Shown: positions 14,340 through 18,455 of the stretch, piece by piece
Layout: each line of letters begins with the position of its first letter
Position numbering within the stretch: the first letter of the stretch is position 1
Source of the DNA: Bacillota bacterium
GTDB lineage: Bacteria; Bacillota; Clostridia; Oscillospirales; Acutalibacteraceae
DNA length: 18,455 nt
Direction of reading: 5' to 3'
Assembly: GCA_023401495.1 (NCBI GenBank)
Contig: JAEXDU010000164.1
Location: 1-18,455, forward strand
The notes under the pieces: model-generated
Databases searched by the model: none
What the model was told of the DNA's origin: nothing
Seen by the model: the letters and a program-made list of their open reading frames with translations, nothing else
Position numbers and translations under genes: made by a program

Positions 14340-14342
14340 AAT
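14314..14342 (+). promoter_or_regulatory. Consensus sigma-A promoter of pyrG
   Basis: TTGACA (14314-14319) and TATAAT (14337-14342) both match consensus exactly and are 17 bp apart. The start should be at about 14348-14350, leaving a leader of about 75 nt. Confidence 0.9.
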
Positions 14343-14360
14343 AAAATGCGGTAATTTGTG

Positions 14361-14393
14361 TTCCCCAGCAGTTTGGTGGGGAATTTATTTTTT
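14361..14393 (+). terminator. Leader terminator in front of pyrG
   Basis: TTCCCCA (14361-14367) pairs with TGGGGAA (14377-14383) around a 9-nt loop, followed by TTTATTTTTT. It sits between the promoter and the start codon, as in the attenuated pyrG leaders of Bacillus, where low CTP allows readthrough. CCAGCA (14365-14370) can instead pair with TGCTGG (14405-14410) next to the ribosome binding site, an alternative fold that excludes the terminator stem. Confidence 0.75.
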
Positions 14394-14422
14394 AAAAGGG
14401 CAATTGCTGGTAGGAGGAAATT

Positions 14423-16039
14423 ATGGCAGCGAAATTTGTATTTGTGACCGGCGGTGTAGTGTCTGGCCTGGGAAAAGGAATTACTGCAGCATCTTTGGGG
14501 CGTTTGCTGAAGTCGCGCGGACTGCGTGTGACGATGCAGAAGTTTGACCCGTATTTGAATGTTGACCCAGGTACGATGAACCCGTTTCAGCACGGCGAGG
14601 TATTTGTAACCGATGACGGTGCAGAGACCGATTTGGATCTGGGACATTATGAGCGTTTTATCGATGAAAACCTGACGCAGAACAGCAACGTGACCTCGGG
14701 CCGTGTGTACTGGAATGTTCTTCAGAAAGAGCGCAACGGCGATTACGGCGGAGCAACCGTGCAGGTGATCCCGCATATTACAAATGAAATCAAGAGCCGC
14801 ATCACGGCCGGCAAAGAGAATGTGGATGTCGCGATCATTGAGGTCGGCGGCACGGTGGGCGATATTGAGAGCCAGCCGTTTTTAGAGGCGATCCGTCAGT
14901 TTGCGACAGAGATCGGCCGCAATAACTGCCTGTTTATCCACGTGACGCTGGTGCCGTATCTGGCTGCGTCTCACGAGCAGAAAACAAAGCCTACTCAGCA
15001 CAGCGTAAAAGAGCTGCTTTCCATCGGAATTCAGCCCGATATTATTGTTCTCCGTTCCGAACTGCCGGTCGGTGAGGATCAGAAGAAGAAGATTGCCCTG
15101 TTCTGTAATGTGAAAGAAAACTGCGTGATCCAGAATCTGGATCTGCCGCTGTTGTATTCCGTGCCGCTGGCCCTGAAAGAAGAGCGGCTGGATGATATTG
15201 TTTGCAAGCACTTTTGCCTGGATACCCACGGCGCGGATTTGACGGAATGGATCAAAATGGTCAACACCGCCATGGCGCTGACCGAAACCGTCACGATTGC
15301 CATGGTGGGCAAATATGTGGACCTGCACGACGCCTACCTGAGCGTGGCCGAAGCGCTGACCCACGGCGGCATCGGCAACCACGTCAAAGTGGACATCCGC
15401 TGGGTCGATTCCGAGCTGATCACATCCGAAAACGTGGCGGAGGTTCTCGAGGGAGTGCAGGGCATTCTGGTACCCGGCGGCTTTGGCCAGCGCGGGATCG
15501 AGGGCAAGATCACCGCGGTTCGGTATGCGCGTGAGCGCAAGGTGCCGTTTTTGGGCATTTGTCTTGGCATGCAGATGGCGATTGTGGAATACAGCCGCCA
15601 TGTCCTTGGCCTGGAGGACGCGAATTCAGCGGAATTCGATCCCCAGACCAGCAATCCGGTTATCGATCTGATGCCCGAGCAGAAGGACGTGGTTCAGCTG
15701 GGCGGAACCATGCGCCTTGGTAAATATCCCTGCAAGCTGCTGTCCGGCAGCAAGGCCTTTGAGCTGTACGATGAGCAGCCGCTGATTTCGGAGCGCCACC
15801 GCCATCGTTATGAGGTGAACAACGATTACCGCGATCGCCTGGAGGCGGCCGGTGTCGTATTCTGCGGCAGATCCCCCGACAACCGGATTGTTGAAATGAT
15901 GGAGCTTCCGAATCACCCGTGGTTTATGGGCGCGCAGTTCCATCCGGAGTTTAAGTCCCGCCCGAACCGCCCGCATCCGTTGTTCCGCGGTTTTGTCGGC
16001 GCTGCCAAGGAATATAAAAGAGAAACTTCGGTTGAATAG
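14423..16039 (+). CDS. pyrG: CTP synthase
   Basis: This 538-residue enzyme converts UTP to CTP with ATP and glutamine. The N-terminal synthase domain begins with FVFVTGGVVSGLGKG, the ATP-binding loop, followed by KFDPYLNVDPGTMNPFQHGEVFV, a highly conserved block cited only by its ends here: residues about 40-62. The C-terminal class I glutamine amidotransferase domain starts near residue 285. It has the oxyanion-hole region PGGFGQRG (about 352-359), the nucleophile C380 in GICLGMQ and the HPE triad part near residue 512. Length fits the family. TAGGAGGAAA lies 5-12 nt before ATG 14423. It is monocistronic: own promoter, attenuator-like leader, and the hairpin repeat 19 nt after its stop. Confidence 0.97.
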   Translation: MAAKFVFVTGGVVSGLGKGITAASLGRLLKSRGLRVTMQKFDPYLNVDPGTMNPFQHGEVFVTDDGAETDLDLGHYERFIDENLTQNSNVTSGRVYWNVLQKERNGDYGGATVQVIPHITNEIKSRITAGKENVDVAIIEVGGTVGDIESQPFLEAIRQFATEIGRNNCLFIHVTLVPYLAASHEQKTKPTQHSVKELLSIGIQPDIIVLRSELPVGEDQKKKIALFCNVKENCVIQNLDLPLLYSVPLALKEERLDDIVCKHFCLDTHGADLTEWIKMVNTAMALTETVTIAMVGKYVDLHDAYLSVAEALTHGGIGNHVKVDIRWVDSELITSENVAEVLEGVQGILVPGGFGQRGIEGKITAVRYARERKVPFLGICLGMQMAIVEYSRHVLGLEDANSAEFDPQTSNPVIDLMPEQKDVVQLGGTMRLGKYPCKLLSGSKAFELYDEQPLISERHRHRYEVNNDYRDRLEAAGVVFCGRSPDNRIVEMMELPNHPWFMGAQFHPEFKSRPNRPHPLFRGFVGAAKEYKRETSVE

Positions 16040-16057
16040 TATCACTTGAGACAATGG

Positions 16058-16096
16058 ACGACTTCTTCCCCCGCCGCAGGCGGGGGAAGAAGTCGT
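16058..16096 (+). repeat. Dispersed intergenic hairpin, copy 4
   Basis: The 18 bases 16058-16075 pair perfectly with 16079-16096 around a GCA loop; the core again reads CTTCTTCCCC with GGGGAAGAAG. It begins 19 nt after the pyrG stop, has no T run after it, and is the longest stem of the family. Relative to copy 3, T-A has become C-G in both arms at one position. Confidence 0.85.
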
Positions 16097-16158
16097 TGAA
16101 CTCACATGAGGTCATATTGTAAAGTGAATTGATGATAATACGAAAGGGTTAGAATTTC

Positions 16159-16848
16159 ATGGAGCATAAAATCAAGGTATCTGCTCCCGTATATCAACAG
16201 ATTGCGGCGGATATTGCCGCAAAGATCGTTGAGCGCAGGTACCAGGTGGGCGACAGGCTGTATGCCCGGTCAGCACTGGCCAGCCAGTACAGTGTTTCGC
16301 CCGAAACGGCTCGCCGTGCAATTGCCGTTTTGTCTGATCTCGAGATCGTTTCGGTGGTAAAAGGGAGCGGAGTCGTGATTCTCTCTTACGATAACGCGGT
16401 CCGTTTCGTTCAGCAGTTTATGGATATTAAGTCCATGTACGACCTGAAAAAGAATATTATGGACAGCCTGGATCGGCAGCGTAAAGAGGCCGAGCACATG
16501 GCGGAGTCCATTTCTGAAATATTGGACAGAACAGAACGCTTTCAGGCATTCAATCCCTTTATCCCGTTTGAAATTGAAATCACATCCAAAACACCGTATT
16601 TGAATCTTTCGATTTCCGATCTTAATTTCTGGCATTATACGACCGCAACGATTCTGGGAATCCGCAGGGGAGAGATGATGATGGTTTCTCCCGGGCCTTA
16701 CGCGGTTCTCTGCGAGGGCGACATCCTCTATTACTGTGGTGATACGGACTGCCAGCAGCGCGTTCGCAACTTTCTGTACCCGGAGCATCCGCCGGAAAAG
16801 GCGATTCTTGATAAATTACGTGCTTCCCACCGAGACGGGAAGGAATAA
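16159..16848 (+). CDS. GntR-family regulator with a C-terminal RCK_C (TrkA-C) domain, BusR-like
   Basis: This 229-residue regulator has a GntR winged helix-turn-helix at about residues 8-78 (VYQQIAADIAAKIVERRYQVGDRL, then SVSPETARRAIAVLSDLEIV). A helical, probably coiled-coil linker follows at about 85-130. The C-terminal domain at about 135-205 is of RCK_C type (LNLSISDLNFWHYTTATILGI, then SPGPYAVLCEGDILYYCGD). This same architecture is found in BusR, a repressor of glycine-betaine uptake that binds cyclic di-AMP through its RCK_C domain. A role in potassium or osmolyte control through c-di-AMP is therefore a reasonable inference, but no transporter gene lies beside it. AAAGGG lies about 10 nt before ATG 16159. 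A strong terminator starts inside its stop region, so it is transcribed alone. Confidence 0.82.
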   Translation: MEHKIKVSAPVYQQIAADIAAKIVERRYQVGDRLYARSALASQYSVSPETARRAIAVLSDLEIVSVVKGSGVVILSYDNAVRFVQQFMDIKSMYDLKKNIMDSLDRQRKEAEHMAESISEILDRTERFQAFNPFIPFEIEITSKTPYLNLSISDLNFWHYTTATILGIRRGEMMMVSPGPYAVLCEGDILYYCGDTDCQQRVRNFLYPEHPPEKAILDKLRASHRDGKE

Positions 16849-16901
16849 AAACAGCATCCTTTCTTTGACCTTGATCAGGCAAAGGAAGGATGCTGTTTTT
16901 T
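16847..16901 (+). terminator. Terminator after the GntR gene (copy A of a duplicated terminator)
   Basis: Bases 16847-16867 pair with 16880-16900 over 21 bp, including one G-U pair, around a 12-nt loop, followed by T6. The stem begins inside the TAA stop codon. Almost the same sequence returns at 18341-18394. Confidence 0.92.
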
Positions 16902-16998
16902 ATATGGAGTTTCTCCGTGCATATCGGTCTTACAAAATCCAGCGATTCCGTCTGATTACAGAGAGTTCCCCGGTCTGTTGCAGAAAATCAGAACCTGC

Positions 16999-17027
16999 TT
17001 TACGACGGCGGTTTGCTGTGCTAAAAT
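16999..17027 (+). promoter_or_regulatory. Possible promoter of the sigma factor gene
   Basis: TTTACG (16999-17004) and TAAAAT (17022-17027) are 17 bp apart, a moderate sigma-A match about 65 nt before the start codon. An additional autoregulated ECF promoter cannot be judged without knowing the target sequence of this sigma factor. Confidence 0.35.
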
Positions 17028-17094
17028 ATCCGCAGCAGCATGTTCGCGGTGATAAAAATGAAAATATAAATCGTGCTTCTCATGAGGATACAAA

Positions 17095-17853
17095 ATGAAT
17101 CTATGTGATGTGTATCAAAACTATTATCAGTATATTTTCAACTATGCTCTCAAATTGACCTGTCATCCTGAGGATGCCCTTGATGTAACGCAGGACACTT
17201 TTTTGAAAGCAATGCAAAAGCTGGATACCCTGGAAAATGAACGGGCATTGGCAAGCTGGTTAAGGACAATCTGTTTCCATGAATTCGTTAACAGGGCCAA
17301 AAAGGACCCGAAGAAATATCTGGCGGAGCCGGTCGAATGGGAAAAGCTGGAGACGGATGGAGTTCTGCTGACCAATGCAACACCGCAGCCGGAGGATGAG
17401 GTGATCGTCGAGGAAGAAATCAGGAGTTTGCAAAACGGGTGTTTTCTGGCGATGGTAAGAAAGCTGACATTACACCAGCGTATCGCATTTTCTTTAGTGG
17501 ATATGTATGGGCTTCCGATCGAGCATGTCGCCGGAATACTGGATATCTCCAAGGGTGCTGCAAAAGGACTGTTATACCGGGCCAGAATGAATATCGATTC
17601 TTTTTTTGCCGATCACTGCAGTATCATTTATGAAAAGAACCCTTGTTCCTGTAAAGCATGGATCGCGTTTTCTCTGAACCGTTCCAACCTGCAGGGCAAG
17701 GCCAAAAAACTGATTGACAGATTGGATTTTGAACAGAAAAACTATACTTATGATGAAAGTATCAGAAAAAGAGTTATGTACCTGTATCGTCATATGCCGG
17801 AACAAAAGCCGCCCGATGAATGGTATCAAAGTGTTTTGACGATGCTGATTTGA
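17095..17853 (+). CDS. ECF-like RNA polymerase sigma factor with a C-terminal extension
   Basis: This 252-residue protein directs RNA polymerase to alternative promoters. Sigma region 2 spans about residues 5-70 (YYQYIFNYALKLTCHPEDALDV, then TFLKAM and LASWLRTICFHEFVNRAKK). Region 4 spans about 120-170 (LTLHQRIAFSLVDMYGLPIEHVAGIL, then SKGAAKGLLYRARMNI). About 80 residues remain after region 4, far more than a minimal ECF factor. The extension starts with H174, C175 and the motif NPCSCKAW (C184, C186), possible zinc ligands, and ends in a helical tail. No separate anti-sigma gene is next to it, so the extension may do that job. GAGGAT lies about 8 nt before the ATG. The next gene is a CMD protein; sigma factors of other groups, such as ECF41, are known for CMD neighbours, but the SnoaL-like extension of ECF41 is not seen here. 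Confidence 0.85.
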   Translation: MNLCDVYQNYYQYIFNYALKLTCHPEDALDVTQDTFLKAMQKLDTLENERALASWLRTICFHEFVNRAKKDPKKYLAEPVEWEKLETDGVLLTNATPQPEDEVIVEEEIRSLQNGCFLAMVRKLTLHQRIAFSLVDMYGLPIEHVAGILDISKGAAKGLLYRARMNIDSFFADHCSIIYEKNPCSCKAWIAFSLNRSNLQGKAKKLIDRLDFEQKNYTYDESIRKRVMYLYRHMPEQKPPDEWYQSVLTMLI

Positions 17854-17925
17854 AGTAATCCTAAGAATTTATTATTTTTTATTCAAACCGTATCTTTTGC
17901 ATTTCGATTTTGTCCTTATAGATAG

Positions 17926-17939
17926 TTGTTTTAAAACAA
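17926..17939. promoter_or_regulatory. Perfect 14-bp palindrome upstream of the CMD gene
   Basis: TTGTTTTAAAACAA is fully self-complementary and lies 27 nt before the CMD start codon. It could be an operator for a dimeric regulator, though its low complexity in AT-rich DNA makes chance possible. Confidence 0.35.
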
Positions 17940-17965
17940 TGTATAACAGAAAGGATGAAATTATC

Positions 17966-18274
17966 ATGGAAAAAGTAACAAACGGTTTTGAATTGTTGAT
18001 GACAGAAACAAACGGCGTGGGTCAGGCATTTATGGACGCTATCTTTCAACTGTCGGAGAAAAGCGCTCTTGATCAAAAGACGCATGAATTAGCGTATATT
18101 GCTGTTCTGGTATCGACAAAGATGTATGGAGGACTGCCGTTTCATATTCACCGCGCAACAGAGCTAGGCGCAAGTAAAGATGAGATCAAAAGCGCCATGT
18201 TGGTATCTATGCCAATTGTCGGCATACAGGTTGCAGATGCTTTGCCCTATTTGACTGAGATGATGGAAAAATAG
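17966..18274 (+). CDS. Carboxymuconolactone decarboxylase-family protein lacking the CxxC pair
   Basis: This 102-residue protein fits the CMD/AhpD fold: a helical N-terminus, then HELAYIAVLVSTKMYGGLPFHIHRATELGAS, cited here as residues about 41-71, and an EI-containing helix after it. In AhpD-like peroxidases this region carries E, CxxC and H. Here the histidines remain (HIH), but both cysteine positions are other residues and the whole protein has no cysteine. It therefore cannot act as a dithiol peroxidase; a decarboxylase-like, binding or sensory role is possible. ATG 17966 has AAAGGAT about 10 nt upstream; an upstream in-frame ATG at 17897 has no such site. It follows the sigma gene by 112 nt in the same direction. 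Confidence 0.82.
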   Translation: MEKVTNGFELLMTETNGVGQAFMDAIFQLSEKSALDQKTHELAYIAVLVSTKMYGGLPFHIHRATELGASKDEIKSAMLVSMPIVGIQVADALPYLTEMMEK

Positions 18275-18455
18275 ATATCACGTAAAATTCAGCGAAACGG
18301 GTCTTCCGGAAAATTCACCCATTGTCAAAAAACGATACGGAAAAACAGCCTCCTTTCTTCGACCATTATCAGGCAAAGAAAGGATGCTGTTTTTGTATAA
18401 AAAATTATCTGCGTTCCGATTTGCTCTGCAAAAAGAAAAACGCCGTGTCAGGAGC
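18275..18455. other. Right end of window without a visible gene
   Basis: After the CMD stop, this AT-rich stretch holds only the duplicated terminator (18341-18394). The last 60 bases show no start codon with a ribosome binding site. Confidence 0.6.
18341..18394 (+). terminator. Terminator after the CMD gene (copy B of a duplicated terminator)
   Basis: Bases 18341-18361 pair with 18374-18394, with two mismatches, around a 12-nt loop, ending in a T run. Arms and loop (ACCATTATCAGG against ACCTTGATCAGG) match the terminator at 16847-16901 almost base for base. Confidence 0.88.

Larger units (their letters stand above)
14079..14422. other. Intergenic region with pyrG promoter and leader
   Basis: This 344-nt gap has no credible gene. 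CAATCCA (14207-14213) and TGGATTG (14227-14233) form a 7-bp hairpin, and an A6/T6 stem lies near 14244-14263; either could end the thioredoxin transcript, but neither is a clean terminator. The right part holds the pyrG promoter, its surrounding inverted repeat and the leader hairpin, listed separately. Confidence 0.6.

Noticed and set aside
14254..14547. 97-residue open frame across the pyrG leader
   Set aside because: It crosses the promoter, the leader terminator and the pyrG start in a different frame.
1..18455. CRISPR array, tRNA, rRNA or prophage genes
   Set aside because: No regularly spaced direct repeats, no tRNA-like cloverleaf with its conserved T-loop sequence, and no phage structural or integrase genes were seen.

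Overview
The window looks like a chromosomal segment from an anaerobic, low-redox Firmicute of class Clostridia, probably the Oscillospirales/Ruminococcaceae side. The evidence is a group B [FeFe]-hydrogenase, the CtsR-McsA-McsB-ClpC heat-shock operon with Gram-positive CtsR boxes, a TSCPD-motif small protein, a Cys/Gly-rich mini-protein, strong AGGAGG-type ribosome binding sites and sigma-A promoters. The genus cannot be set from sequence alone. Coding DNA is fairly GC-rich and intergenic DNA is clearly AT-rich; the last 1.5 kb (sigma factor and CMD gene) is AT-richer than the rest.

Layout. 1-795: no convincing gene; a foldable region with a minus-strand promoter, then a promoter plus terminator-like leader ahead of the hydrogenase. 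796-2244: [FeFe]-hydrogenase. 2373-4081: two-gene ABC exporter. 4131-4250: foldable RNA-like element ending in a terminator. 4451-5296: PHP phosphoesterase. 5399-5662: TSCPD protein, followed directly by a 158-bp inverted-repeat element. 5907-6056 (minus): a 49-residue Cys/Gly-rich membrane mini-protein. 6403-10898: ctsR-mcsA-mcsB-clpC. 11075-11725: TPR-like protein. 11776-12705 (minus): S1-domain RNA-binding protein, convergent with the TPR gene over a shared terminator. 12901-14078: lipoprotein cyclophilin and thioredoxin. 14423-16039: pyrG, with a consensus promoter inside a perfect inverted repeat and a leader terminator. 16159-16848: GntR/RCK_C regulator. 17095-18274: ECF-like sigma factor and a cysteine-free CMD protein, bracketed by two near-identical terminators.

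How the genes fit together. The centre is protein quality control: CtsR represses its own operon, McsA/McsB mark CtsR and damaged proteins with phosphoarginine, and ClpC unfolds them for ClpP. The extracytoplasmic prolyl isomerase and thioredoxin add folding and thiol-redox functions. The hydrogenase disposes of electrons as H2. pyrG makes CTP under a leader that looks attenuator-controlled. The end of the window is regulatory: a possible c-di-AMP-responsive repressor and a sigma factor paired with a small CMD protein.

The least explained signals are non-coding. A four-member family of intergenic hairpins keeps its pairing through compensatory changes. The pyrG promoter lies inside a 14-bp inverted repeat. 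The sigma/CMD module sits between duplicated terminators. A MITE-like palindrome abuts the TSCPD stop codon, and two foldable RNA-like regions lie at 105-228 and 4131-4247. No tRNA, rRNA, CRISPR array, transposase or phage gene is visible.
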